The notes under the pieces: model-generated | The model's input: only the letters and a program-made list of their open reading frames with translations | The model's database searches: none | What the model was told of the DNA's origin: nothing | Made by a program: the position numbers and the translations under genes | Part shown: one piece after another, positions 26,238 through 35,206 of the stretch | Numbering within the stretch: position 1 is the first letter of the stretch | Layout: every line of letters begins with the position of its first letter | Assembly: GCA_016872515.1 (NCBI GenBank) | Contig: VGZR01000014.1 | Span: 1-59,914 of the forward strand | Direction of reading: 5' to 3' | Length of the DNA stretch: 59,914 nucleotides | DNA from: SAR202 cluster bacterium | GTDB taxonomy: Bacteria; Chloroflexota; Dehalococcoidia; Lucifugimonadales; VGZR01

Positions 26238-27320
26238 CTACCTCAAGTCCGCCAGCGCAGGGATGACCTCGTTGACCAGCAACTCCATCGAGCGGAGCCA
26301 CTTGGCCCTGGGTTTCCACTCGTGGTGCATGGCTAGGAGGACACCGAAGCCGCCCACGTCTTTGTACAGCTTGCGGAGCTTGGCGACGACATCCTCGACG
26401 CTGCCGACGACCCAGATGTTGTCCACGATGTAGTCTAGGGTCACGGCGGAGTCGGGCATCTCAGGGTCGGACTTGAAGAGCTTGAGGTATCCGTACTTGG
26501 CGAGGACGGGATAGACGTAGCCGTAGTAGTCGCGGGCCATGGTACCTTTGATGGCCTCGCGGCGGGCCTCCTCAGCAGTATCGGCGATGAAGATGTCGCG
26601 GGCGATGCGCCACTGGCTGCGGCCGGGCGTGCGTCCGGTGCGCTTGGCGCCCTCCAGCACGGCCTCCCAGTGGGTCTTGAGGGTCGGCGCTGGGGTGTGG
26701 TTGATGCTCATGGGAATCCACCCGCGCTCGCCCGCCATGATGAGGGTGTCGGACCTGGGGGACAGCCCCGCGACGGCGATGGGCGGGTGGGGTTTCTGGT
26801 ACGGCTTGAGGTGGATGCTGAAGTTCACGTCGGGCATCGGAGGCGGAATCTTCACACGCCAGAACTTGTTCTCGTAGGTGCCGAGCGGCGCACCCTCCCA
26901 TATCTTGAGCACCATGTCCACTGTCTCTCGGGAGAGCCAGCGCTGCTCGTTCTTCTCCGCGTCCACGCCGAACACCTCAAAGTCCATCGGCGAAGCGCCG
27001 GTGCCGATGCCCCACTGGAAGCGTCCCTTGGCCAGGTGGTCCAGCTCGGCGATGCGGTGCGCCAGATGGAAGGGGTTGTGGTAGGCCAGGCAGGTCACGC
27101 CGGTGCCGAGCTTGATGCGCTTGGTCTTGGCCAGGGCCATGGCGATGACCAACTCCGGCGAGGGGATGTTCTCCCACTCCATCGTGAAGTGCTCACCGAT
27201 CCAGGCCTCGTGGTAGCCCAGGCGGTCGAGTGTGACCAGTTGTTGGATGTCCTCGTGGACGGTCTTGGTGAAATCAGCCCCCGGCGGGTGCAGGGGCATG
27301 GCGAAATAGCCGACTTCCAT
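26238..27320 (-). CDS. LLM-class flavin-dependent oxidoreductase (longer type)
   Basis: 360 residues, the longer luciferase-like form. It starts MEVGYFAMPLHPPG, with GYHEAWIGEHF at the first active-site strand, KRIKLGTGVTCLAYHNPFHLAHRIAELDHLAKGRFQWGIGTG as the core, and KPHPPIAVAGLSPRSDTLIMAGERGW before the last third. The C-terminal end with DNIWVVGSVEDVVAKLRKLY resembles enzymes acting on larger substrates, such as alkanal monooxygenases. It is transcribed toward the other LLM gene. AGGAAGG precedes ATG 27320. Confidence 0.9.
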   Translation of the reverse strand: MEVGYFAMPLHPPGADFTKTVHEDIQQLVTLDRLGYHEAWIGEHFTMEWENIPSPELVIAMALAKTKRIKLGTGVTCLAYHNPFHLAHRIAELDHLAKGRFQWGIGTGASPMDFEVFGVDAEKNEQRWLSRETVDMVLKIWEGAPLGTYENKFWRVKIPPPMPDVNFSIHLKPYQKPHPPIAVAGLSPRSDTLIMAGERGWIPMSINHTPAPTLKTHWEAVLEGAKRTGRTPGRSQWRIARDIFIADTAEEARREAIKGTMARDYYGYVYPVLAKYGYLKLFKSDPEMPDSAVTLDYIVDNIWVVGSVEDVVAKLRKLYKDVGGFGVLLAMHHEWKPRAKWLRSMELLVNEVIPALADLR

Positions 27321-27999
27321 GCGTTACGACCTTCCTCGCGAAGATGGGGGGATTATATGGCTGAGAGGAAAGGTGTCAAGGCTGGCCTTTGTAGGTAGGG
27401 CGGCCTGTGGGTGTAGGATACCGTCGGAAGCGCGGCCAAGGAGCAACGGGCCCTGTGCTTGGACGGAGTCGGCCATTACAACCTGCGAGGCGATCGGCCC
27501 CAAGGCTCTGACCTTCGAAACGGCGGAGGGGCACCTTTCTACACGGGTGCCCGTGACCTCCCCTACCGCCACGGCCGGAGACTTATTGCATCAGTTGCGC
27601 TTCCAGCAGTATGAAGCGGTAGCCGACGTGGCTGTCTGCCGCGATGGAAAGCTGGTGGGCATGGTACGTATCGAAAATGTGCTCACGGCGCCGGCGGCGA
27701 CCCTGGTGCGCGAGATGATGGACGCAGACCCACCGGTAGTCGCGCCCGGCCTAGACCAGGAGCAGGTGGCGTGGAAAGCGGTCCGCCACCGGGAGCGGAG
27801 CTTGGCGGTGGCCGACGCGGACGGCCGGTTCAGGGGCATCGTCCCTCCTGAGCGGCTGCTGGCGGTGGCGATGACGTTGCAGTGGGCACTGGAGGGGCTG
27901 GGACGCGACCCCGCCTTCGGCAGCGGGCCGCTGGCGACGGTCATCCAAGACTTGCTCTCTATCGTCATCTACTTCGGGATAGCGACGGCACTCGTCTAG
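27319..27999 (+). pseudogene. mgtE-type Mg2+ transporter with internal deletion
   Basis: From about 27505 the frame encodes the paired CBS domains of MgtE-like channels (EGHLSTRVPVTSPTATAGDLL, DVAVCRDGKLVGMVRIENVL, then WKAVRHRERSLAVADADGRFRGIVPPERLLAV). Straight after that it jumps to GLGRDPAFGSGPLATVIQDLLSIVIYFGIATALV, which is the last transmembrane helix of MgtE. The four earlier helices, roughly 180-190 residues, are missing, and the frame is kept. The first 60 codons resemble nothing and the true start is lost. A channel could not form from this product; a cytoplasmic CBS protein with one membrane helix could. Confidence 0.8.
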
Positions 28000-28011
28000 C
28001 GAGGTGAAGCG

Positions 28012-28788
28012 ATGCGGCTGAAGAACAAGGTAGCGTTCATCACGGGGGCGGCGCAGGGCGTCAAGGGCAGCGTGATGGGTTTCGGGGGGGCGACCGCGTG
28101 GGTGTTCGGGAGGGAGGGCGCGAAGTTGGTGCTGACCGACATGGATGCGGCCAACGGGGAGTTGACCGCGGCGCAGCTCGGCCAGTCGGGCGCGGATGCG
28201 GTCTTCGCGCGCCTGGATGTGACGAACGAGGCGGAGTGGCAGGTGGCGATGAAGGCCGCGCTCGAGCGGTTCGGTAGGGTGGACATCCTGGTGAACAGCG
28301 CGGGGACGACCCACGTGCACAAGGTGGAGGACCTTCCGGTGGAGGTCTGGAACGCTCAGCTGGACGTCCACGCCAAGAGCGTCTTCCTAGGCATGAAGCA
28401 CGTCATCCCCTCGATGATGGCCCAGGGCGGCGGCGCCATCGTGAACGTATCCTCGATGGCGGGGACCGCTGGCCTGGGGAACGCCGCCTACTCGGCGGGG
28501 AAAGCGGCCACGCGGCTGCTCACCAAGGCTGCCGCGCTCCAGTACGCCAGGGACAACATCCGCGTGAACTCGGTCCATCCAGGCTGGGCGGACACGCCGC
28601 TGGCGCGCAAGGTCATGGTGGACATCATGGCCGACGGCACACACGACTACCGCCCCGAGCGCACACCCCTGGGCCGCCTGGCCCGCGCCGAGGAGATTGC
28701 CAACGCCATCCTGTTCCTGGCCAGCGACGAGGCGTCGTACGTCACCGGCACCGAGTTCATCGTGGACGGCGGCGTCACGGCACAGTAG
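28012..28788 (+). CDS. SDR-family oxidoreductase with extended cofactor loop
   Basis: 258 residues. The active site is complete (Ser in NVSSMAG, Tyr160/Lys164 in YSAGK), as is NSAG. The Rossmann glycine motif is longer than usual: TGAAQGVKGSVMGFGGATAWVF inserts several residues between the first and second glycine. The end YVTGTEFIVDGGVTAQ is standard. GAGGTGAAG precedes ATG 28012. The stop lies 6 bp from the end of the convergent CocE gene. Confidence 0.88.
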   Translation: MRLKNKVAFITGAAQGVKGSVMGFGGATAWVFGREGAKLVLTDMDAANGELTAAQLGQSGADAVFARLDVTNEAEWQVAMKAALERFGRVDILVNSAGTTHVHKVEDLPVEVWNAQLDVHAKSVFLGMKHVIPSMMAQGGGAIVNVSSMAGTAGLGNAAYSAGKAATRLLTKAAALQYARDNIRVNSVHPGWADTPLARKVMVDIMADGTHDYRPERTPLGRLARAEEIANAILFLASDEASYVTGTEFIVDGGVTAQ

Positions 28789-28794
28789 AAGGTT

Positions 28795-30498
28795 CTAGCT
28801 CCCCGATATCACCGGCAGGAGGATATGGGACGGGTGGGCGGCGTCGTGGAAGACGGTCTGGTGGGCGACCTTCATCGAGGTATCCGTCCCAACGGGGTTG
28901 CCGGTGTTGAGGTTGCGGTCGAAGCGCGGGAAATTGGCGCTGGCGATGTCCACGCGGATGCGATGGCCCTTCTTGAAGACGTTGCTGGTGGGCCACAGGT
29001 CTATGGTGAACTCGTAGGCCGTGCCGGGGCGCAGGGGCTTCTGGGCGGAGGTAGACTCGCGGTAGCGGGCGCGGACGATGCCGTCGCACAGGTTCACCGC
29101 ATAGCCGTCTGGAGCCACATCCACCAGCTTGCCGGTGAAGTCGGTATCGCGGCAGTCGCTGGCGGCGTGGAGCTTGACGATGACGGGGCCGGTGACCTCC
29201 AGGTCTTCCTTGAGCGGCTCAGAGGTGTACACGAGAACGTCCTGGCGGTACTCGGCGGGCCGCTGGTCGAAGGCGCCCCAGTCCAGGATCTCGGGATCAC
29301 AGCAGTTGCAGCCGCCGCGCGTCGGCGTCGGGAACGCAGGGTCGTAGGCGTACTGGTCGGCGGGTTCGTTACCAGGCTTGCGGGGCGAGAGCATGCCGTC
29401 GCCCATGAGCGAGTTGGCCTTGCCGCCGCTGTGGAAGTACCACCGGGTGAACTTGGTGCGTGCCAGCGGCCACTCGTTCTCGTTCTTCCAGGCGTTCTCA
29501 CCCATGGCGAAAAGCTTTAGCGGGGCCTCGGCGTCCACGCCGTTCTTGATGCCCTTGAGCCAGCGGTCGAACCAGCGCAGCTTGATCGCCATCAAGTCTA
29601 GGTAGGAGCTCTTGCCGAAGTCCACCTCTCCCGCGTGGGTAATCTCCTCGATGGCCGCGCGGTGTATCCATGGGCCCATGACGACGGCCTGGTGGCGCCG
29701 CGCCGCGGGCGAGCCGCCGCGCGCCTTCATGCCCGCGTAGTTCAACAGCGTGCCCGCCGTGAAAAAGTCGTACCACCCGCCGATCTGCAGGACGGGAATC
29801 TTGATGTCTTCGTACCGCTCCTTGATGGCTAGGGCCTTCCAGTAGTCGTCGTAGTCGGGGTGATCCACCCAGTCCTTGAACCAGGCAATGTCCTTCCCCG
29901 CAGTGGCGGGCAGGTCGCGCAGGGGCAGCGACGGGAAGACCTGGCCCCAGTTGTACAGGTTGATCTGCTGCATCGTTCGGCCCGCCATGCGGAAGGCCCA
30001 CGTGGCCGACCAGCCGAGCTGGAAGGTGCCGCCCTGGTAGTTGGGCGACTCGTACAAGTTGTCGCCGATGACCTCGGGGATGATGGTCTTGAGGAACCTG
30101 CTGCCGCCGACCGCGGCCTGCCACTGGACGTTCCCGACGTAGGACGGGCCGGACATGCCGACGTTGCCGTCGCACCAGGGCTGGCGGCCGATCCACTCGA
30201 CGGTATCGTAGCCGTCCTTGAACTCGTTGGCGAAGGGGTAGAACTCGCCCTCGGAGTCGTACCGTCCGCGGCAGTCCTGGGCCACATAGACGTACCCATG
30301 CTGCGGCCAGAACACCGCCGGCCCCTGGACCCACGGCGCCATGTTGTCGTAGGGCGTGCGCGTCAAGATGACCGGCCAAGGGCCTTCGCCCTCGCGGGGG
30401 AAGTAGATGTCCGCCGACAGGCGCACCCCGTCCCGCATGGGCACCTTCACGTTGTACTGCGCCCGCACCCCGGCGGGAAGGAACAGGTGGTCCGACAT
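28795..30498 (-). CDS. CocE/NonD-family alpha/beta hydrolase (second of three)
   Basis: 567 residues, a paralogue of the genes at 20.3 and 31.3 kb. It has VPMRDGVRLSADIYFPREGEG, RTPYDNMAPW, the oxyanion-region QDCRGRYDSEGEF, the nucleophile elbow GMSGPSYVGNVQW (Ser119), and the C-terminal jelly-roll with VTGPVIVKLHAASDCRDTDFTGKLVDV ending HPSHILLPVISGS. A cytoplasmic ester or acyl-amide hydrolase is likely. GAGGAGG precedes ATG 30498. Intact. Confidence 0.92.
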   Translation of the reverse strand: MSDHLFLPAGVRAQYNVKVPMRDGVRLSADIYFPREGEGPWPVILTRTPYDNMAPWVQGPAVFWPQHGYVYVAQDCRGRYDSEGEFYPFANEFKDGYDTVEWIGRQPWCDGNVGMSGPSYVGNVQWQAAVGGSRFLKTIIPEVIGDNLYESPNYQGGTFQLGWSATWAFRMAGRTMQQINLYNWGQVFPSLPLRDLPATAGKDIAWFKDWVDHPDYDDYWKALAIKERYEDIKIPVLQIGGWYDFFTAGTLLNYAGMKARGGSPAARRHQAVVMGPWIHRAAIEEITHAGEVDFGKSSYLDLMAIKLRWFDRWLKGIKNGVDAEAPLKLFAMGENAWKNENEWPLARTKFTRWYFHSGGKANSLMGDGMLSPRKPGNEPADQYAYDPAFPTPTRGGCNCCDPEILDWGAFDQRPAEYRQDVLVYTSEPLKEDLEVTGPVIVKLHAASDCRDTDFTGKLVDVAPDGYAVNLCDGIVRARYRESTSAQKPLRPGTAYEFTIDLWPTSNVFKKGHRIRVDIASANFPRFDRNLNTGNPVGTDTSMKVAHQTVFHDAAHPSHILLPVISGS

Positions 30499-30547
30499 GC
30501 TCGCTGCCTCCTCGTGAATTGGCGCGGATTATAACAGGGGCGGGTAC

Positions 30548-30724
30548 ATGATCGAGACAACTATCCGGCAGTTACGCCACAGCAAGCTCAAGGGCTGGTG
30601 GTATGTAGAGCTAGCTTTACTCCGCTTCCGGCCTGTTGGTTGGGATCCCAGTGAATTGGTCCATGAAATGCAAGTTCGCTTTGAGGGTTTGGCCTTCAAT
30701 CGTAGCCAGCCCATACTCCTGTAA
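30548..30724 (+). CDS. Small open frame of unknown status
   Basis: ATG 30548 opens a 58-residue frame (MIETTIRQLRHSKLKGWW at its start) that ends at TAA 30722-30724. The local sequence is more AT-rich than its neighbours and no ribosome binding site of note precedes it. The sequence resembles no family I know. It could be a fragment of a mobile element or a chance frame beside the SDR pseudogene. Confidence 0.25.
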   Translation: MIETTIRQLRHSKLKGWWYVELALLRFRPVGWDPSELVHEMQVRFEGLAFNRSQPILL

Positions 30725-30779
30725 CAGGACAAGCTCTCGAGGGGGAGGAGGTATCTCAGCCTCCTCGGCCATCTCCGTC

Positions 30780-31148
30780 GGGGTTCTCAACAGGCTGCGC
30801 CGTCGTCAACATGTCGTCGGACGTGGGCCTCGTGGCCGCAAAGGGCATCCCGGCCTACGTCGCCAGCAGGTTCGGCGTCATCGGCCTGACGAAGTCGGCG
30901 GCGCTCGACTACGCCAAGAAGGGCATCCGCATCACGTCCTCTGCCCCGGCGCCATAGATACGGCGATGCACGACCGTATCACCGGCGGCGACCCAAAGGT
31001 GAAGGCGTGGTTTCGAGACTACTACCCCGCCGGGCGCATCGCCACGCCGGAGGAGGTCGCCAAGGCCGCCGTCTGGCTGTGCTCCGACGCCGCCTCGTAC
31101 ATGTCGGGACACAAGCTGACCATGGACGGCGGCCGCACTATCAGGTAA
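30780..31148 (+). pseudogene. SDR remnant, frameshifted
   Basis: Two frames together give the C-terminal half of an SDR. First AVVNMSSDVGLVAAKGIPAYVASRFGVIGLTKSAALDYAKKGIRI is read up to about 30940. After a frame change, CPGAIDTAMHDRITGGDPKVKAWF follows, ending SYMSGHKLTMDGGRTIR at 31148. The N-terminal cofactor domain is absent, and the catalytic YxxxK reads YVASR, so Lys is lost too. A decayed fourth SDR of the island. Confidence 0.8.
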
Positions 31149-31305
31149 AGGCACCCGTTGACAACCGGCACGATTCGGAGAAGATAACAGCCGGCAGGGC
31201 ACAGCCCTGCACCCTCAGCAATCGCCAAGGGACGTAGCCCTTCGGATGGCTCGCGTTCCCAACGATAGCTCAGGCACAGAAGCAGAACGAGGAGGAGTTG
31301 AGCAC

Positions 31306-33045
31306 GTGACTGCACCGAAACCAACAGCTGTCCATAATATACGCGAGCTCCACGACCTGCGCGTCCCCATGCACGATGGCGTGGAGCTCGCGACGGACGT
31401 GTACATGCCCGCGTCGGGCGGGCCATTCCCCGTCCTGGTCCAGCGGACGCCCTACGACCGTGGCAACCTCATTCCCGCCACCGTGATCAGCGCGGTCTAT
31501 CTCGCCCAGCGCGGATTCGCAGTGGTATTGCAGGACTGCCGGGGGAGGTACGACTCGGACGGCGAGTGGTACCCATTCATCAATGAGGCCAGGGATGGCC
31601 ACGACGCCATCGAGTGGGCCGCCAAGCAGCCCTGGTCCAACGGCAAGGTCGGCAGCATCGGCGCGTCTTACCTCGGGCTGACCCAGTGGCAGGAGGCCCA
31701 GGGCGGCAGCAAGCACTACATCGCCTCCGTGCCTTTCGTGGCCTACTCGAACACCTTCCACAACTGGGTCTATACCGGGGGCGCCTTCCATCTGGCCTTC
31801 AACCTCAGTTGGTCGCTGACGATGGCCACCCGCACCAACCGCGCGCACCCGCTGTGGCTGCCCGGCGAGATACACCTCACAAGTCTGCTCTGGCATCTAC
31901 CGCTCATCACGTCCGACGAGAACGCCGGGCGTCCTATCAAGCACTGGAAGGACTGGATCAACCATCCGACCTACGGCGACTACTGGCGCTCCATGCAGCC
32001 GATCGAGGAGAACTACGAGAGGGCCTCGGTGTCGGCCTACAATATGGCGGGCTGGTACGACGTCTTCCTCCAGGGCGGCCTCAACAACTTCATCGGCATG
32101 ACCACCAAGGGCAAGACGGCCAGGGCCCGAAAGGCGCAGAAGCTCATCGTCGGCCCGTGGACGCACCGCCTCGGCGACTACGGTCTGAACAGCAAGACCG
32201 GCGACATCGACTTCGGCCCCAACGTCGTCGTTGACCTGATGAACGAGCACACCCGCTGGCTCAACTACCAACTCAAGGGCGAGGACGACGGCATCGGCAA
32301 GGAGCCGCGGGTGAGGGTGTTCGTCATGGGCGCCAACAAGTGGCGCTGGGCGGACGATTGGCCCATCCCGGGGACGAAGTACACGCCGTGGTACCTCCAC
32401 AGCGGCGGCAAGGCCAACTCGATGGTGGGTGACGGCACGGTCAGCCCCACGGCGCCGCGCAACGAGCAGGCCGACCAGTACGACTACGACCCGATGCACC
32501 CGGTGCCGACGGCGGGCGGGAGCACGTGCTGCTCCGAGGACTCGCTGCCGGTGACGATGGGCCCGCGCGACCAGCGGGCGAACGAGTACCGAAGCGACGT
32601 GCTGATCTATACCAGCGCCCCGTTCGAGAAGCCCTTCGAGGTGACCGGCCCCATCAAGGTGGTGCTCTACGCCTCGTCGTCGGCCAAGGACACCGACTGG
32701 GTGGCCAAGCTGGTGGACGTGTCCCCCAACGGCTACGCCATGAACCTGGCCCAGGGCATCCTGCGGGCGCGCTACCGCGACTCGTGGGAGAAGACGAAGC
32801 TGTTGGAGCCCGGCAAGGTCTATAAGTTCGAGATAGACCTGTGGTCGTCTAGCAACTGCTTCCTGCCCGGACACCGTCTCCGGGTGGACGTCACCAGTAG
32901 CAACTTCCCCCAGTTCGACCGCAATCCGAACACGGGCCACGCTTTCGGCCAGGACGCCGAGATGGTGGTTGCGCACCAGACGGTGTACCACGACCGCGAG
33001 CGGCCCTCACACATTGTGTTACCGGTGATACCGGACGGCGTGTAG
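31306..33045 (+). CDS. CocE/NonD-family alpha/beta hydrolase (third of three)
   Basis: 579 residues from GTG 31306 (GAGGAGGAG just upstream); ATG 31246 would add 20 residues. Landmarks are VPMHDGVELATDVYMP, QRTPYDRGNL, QDCRGRYDSDGEWY, nucleophile elbow IGASYLGLTQW (Ser121), GPWTHRLGDYG with probable catalytic His, and the C-terminal domain VTGPIKVVLYASSSAKDTDWVAKLVDV, ending SHIVLPVIPDGV. The last ten residues recur as a detached fragment at 36.4 kb. No signal peptide. Probably an esterase or amide hydrolase. Confidence 0.92.
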   Translation: MTAPKPTAVHNIRELHDLRVPMHDGVELATDVYMPASGGPFPVLVQRTPYDRGNLIPATVISAVYLAQRGFAVVLQDCRGRYDSDGEWYPFINEARDGHDAIEWAAKQPWSNGKVGSIGASYLGLTQWQEAQGGSKHYIASVPFVAYSNTFHNWVYTGGAFHLAFNLSWSLTMATRTNRAHPLWLPGEIHLTSLLWHLPLITSDENAGRPIKHWKDWINHPTYGDYWRSMQPIEENYERASVSAYNMAGWYDVFLQGGLNNFIGMTTKGKTARARKAQKLIVGPWTHRLGDYGLNSKTGDIDFGPNVVVDLMNEHTRWLNYQLKGEDDGIGKEPRVRVFVMGANKWRWADDWPIPGTKYTPWYLHSGGKANSMVGDGTVSPTAPRNEQADQYDYDPMHPVPTAGGSTCCSEDSLPVTMGPRDQRANEYRSDVLIYTSAPFEKPFEVTGPIKVVLYASSSAKDTDWVAKLVDVSPNGYAMNLAQGILRARYRDSWEKTKLLEPGKVYKFEIDLWSSSNCFLPGHRLRVDVTSSNFPQFDRNPNTGHAFGQDAEMVVAHQTVYHDRERPSHIVLPVIPDGV

Positions 33046-33069
33046 CGGGCCTGCACCATCGAGGAAACA

Positions 33070-33105
33070 GTAGGGGCGTCCCGATGTCAATCGGGACGCC
33101 CCTAC
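33070..33105. terminator. Perfect hairpin between convergent genes, copy of a dispersed repeat
   Basis: GTAGGGGCGTCCCGAT (33070-33085) and its exact complement at 33090-33105 form a 16-bp stem with a 4-nt loop. It separates the CocE gene from the leftward substrate-binding protein. The core matches the hairpin at 26189-26220, so it looks like a mobile palindromic repeat used as a bidirectional terminator. Confidence 0.6.
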
Positions 33106-33131
33106 GATGACCCCTTAACCCTGGGGCGTGC

Positions 33132-34832
33132 TTACCGATCCAGCCAGGTGTTGGTGTAGAAGTTGATCGCCTTCACCTCGAACCCCTTCAAGTCCTTGGT
33201 GGCCGGGCTGATGGGGAAGAAGACGCCCAGGGAGAGGTCGAGGACTACCTCCCAGCGGCGCATGGAGATCTGATCAACAATCTCCAATTGCTTTTGGGGG
33301 TTCTGCTCCCTGGCATAGGCCAGCTGTAGCTCTATCAGCTTCTCGTCCCTGCCGAAGAAGTCCAGCGTCCCGGCGAGGAAAAGGTCGGTGACCGGGTTGC
33401 CTAAGGCGAAGTGCTCGTACCAGCTTGTAGCCGCGCTCCACGTGCCGGTGGCGCCGAACCTGCCTGTGATGGTCGCCCAGTCAAGGGCAGGCATCTCGAC
33501 GTTGAAGCCAATCTCCTCCATCACGGGCTTCAGGACGTGGCCGAGTGGCGTGATGGTGCCGTAGTCCGTGGGGTTCAACAGGACGACCGTCTCGCCAGCG
33601 TATTCCGACTCTTGCAAGAGCAGCTTGGCCGTCTCCATATCGTTGACGTCGTAGCCGATCTCCCTTGGGCCCTTGCTTGTCTGAACGGTGTAACTCGACC
33701 CGGCCGTGGTATCCAGGGGCGTGCCGCACCAGTACAGGGCTGCGCACGTGATCCAGAGGTCCGGGTCCCCCAGCGAAATCATAATCGAATCCACGTCAAT
33801 ACCTGTCATGATGGCGCGGCGGGCGTTGAGGTACTTGAAGGGCGTGATCTGGGGGTTCAGGATCATGTCGGACCGCTTGCCCGGCTTGTACACGCTGACC
33901 TGAAGGTCGGGGTTGTCCTTCAAACGCTTGTAGAAGTCGAGCCCCGCGTTGTCCACCACGTCCCACTCTCCGGTCTCAAGGCCGGCGATTTTCGTCTCCT
34001 CGTCGGGTATCTCCAGCCAGATGAGTTGATCGAGATAGGCGACATTCTTGCCCGCGTAGGTGCCGGGGCTGGAGGGCTCGTCCCGGGTGATGTAGCCCTG
34101 GAACCGCTCCAAGACGATCTTGTCGCCCTGGTCCCAACTGACGAACTTGTAGGCGGCCGTGCCGATCCTCTCAGTCACCGGCTCGGTGAACGGGGTGGCG
34201 GCATCCTCGGCCCGCATCATCGCGAGCGGCGGGTGCGGGTTGGCCAAGACGATGGGGACGCCACCGAAGGGTTCGGTGAAGGTCCAGGTGAAGATCTTGG
34301 TATCGAGCGCCTTCAAGCCGTCCTCCGCGCTGAACCTGTTGACCAGTGTAATTCCCGGCATACCCGTGTCCATCGCTCGCTGTAGCGATGCGATAGCGTC
34401 CTGCGACTCGAACGGGCTGCCGTCATGGAACTTCATTTCGCGTAGCTTGAAGGTCCACGTAAGCCCGTCCGGGCTGATGGAGAAGCTATCCAGACCGCGC
34501 GGCTGGGCGTTCAGATTCCCGTCCCAGCCGAAGAGCCCCTCGTAGAAGTGGGACGCAATGGAACCAACGACTGCGAAGAAGGAGTAGACCGGGTCCAGGG
34601 TGCTGACGCTTCCCTGGGCAGTGATGCGCAGATTGCCCCCGAACTTGGCCTCTCCCGTGGCCGGAGGAGGCGTGGGCGTGGCGGCGCGGACCTTCTCCAC
34701 CACCACCGTCGCCTCCTTCTCTATCGCTACCGTCGCCTCCTTCTCTACCTCCTGCTCCTCCTTGTCTCCACAGGCAGCTAGGACAAGCGTGAGAACCGCC
34801 ACGACTGCTAGAGCAAAGAGCGTCTTTTTCAT
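33132..34832 (-). CDS. Peptide/nickel-type ABC transporter substrate-binding lipoprotein (SBP family 5)
   Basis: 566 residues. A lipoprotein signal ends at Cys21 (VLAAC), then a Glu/Lys/Val-rich linker with two EKEAT repeats and a Thr/Pro stretch leads to the family 5 fold: AKFGGNLRITAQGSVSTLDPVYSFFAVVGSIASHFYEGLFGWDGN, then PRGLDSFSISPDGLTWTFKLREMKFHDGSPF, the classic Opp/Dpp signature. ATG 34832 follows AAAGGAAAG; the frame is open upstream. No permease or ATPase genes adjoin, so it is either an orphan binding protein or serves a transporter elsewhere. It would sit outside the membrane and bind oligopeptides or similar solutes. Confidence 0.92.
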   Translation of the reverse strand: MKKTLFALAVVAVLTLVLAACGDKEEQEVEKEATVAIEKEATVVVEKVRAATPTPPPATGEAKFGGNLRITAQGSVSTLDPVYSFFAVVGSIASHFYEGLFGWDGNLNAQPRGLDSFSISPDGLTWTFKLREMKFHDGSPFESQDAIASLQRAMDTGMPGITLVNRFSAEDGLKALDTKIFTWTFTEPFGGVPIVLANPHPPLAMMRAEDAATPFTEPVTERIGTAAYKFVSWDQGDKIVLERFQGYITRDEPSSPGTYAGKNVAYLDQLIWLEIPDEETKIAGLETGEWDVVDNAGLDFYKRLKDNPDLQVSVYKPGKRSDMILNPQITPFKYLNARRAIMTGIDVDSIMISLGDPDLWITCAALYWCGTPLDTTAGSSYTVQTSKGPREIGYDVNDMETAKLLLQESEYAGETVVLLNPTDYGTITPLGHVLKPVMEEIGFNVEMPALDWATITGRFGATGTWSAATSWYEHFALGNPVTDLFLAGTLDFFGRDEKLIELQLAYAREQNPQKQLEIVDQISMRRWEVVLDLSLGVFFPISPATKDLKGFEVKAINFYTNTWLDR

Positions 34833-35206
34833 GGCTTTCCTTTCTGCAGACGTACCTAGGATCGCTGGCCTGGCCACACCCTCGGTTCGACGGACCACAG
34901 GGCCTGGGTTAGTCTCGCAGGCTCCGCTGTTCCCGCCCAGGTGTGGCGGCGCCAACCGCCACAGATAGCCGCTGCGGGCCGCATCTTAGCGGTCGCCCCA
35001 TGGATTGTCAAGGATTGCCACCAAGTGTTTGTGATTTCCCGAACAATGTCGCCGAAGACCTTCCACCGTCCGGCGAGTTACTTCCTAACAATGGGGACGT
35101 GACACTGAATTCGGCGTGGTACTTGCATGAGCCTCGCCGTGCCTCTAGAATCGTACCGTTCAGACGGAGGCGTATCCCACTGTGAGCGCATCACGAGACG
35201 CAAGCG
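34833..35206. promoter_or_regulatory. Divergent intergenic region
   Basis: 374 bp between the leftward binding-protein gene and the rightward kelch gene, so it must hold both promoters. I see a small inverted repeat (TGGCGG...CCGCCA around 34945-34970) but no recognised riboswitch and no convincing -35/-10 pair. Nothing coding is apparent. Confidence 0.4.

Noticed and set aside
34833-35206. Riboswitch before the substrate-binding protein
   Set aside because: Only a short inverted repeat is visible; no conserved riboswitch core was recognised.
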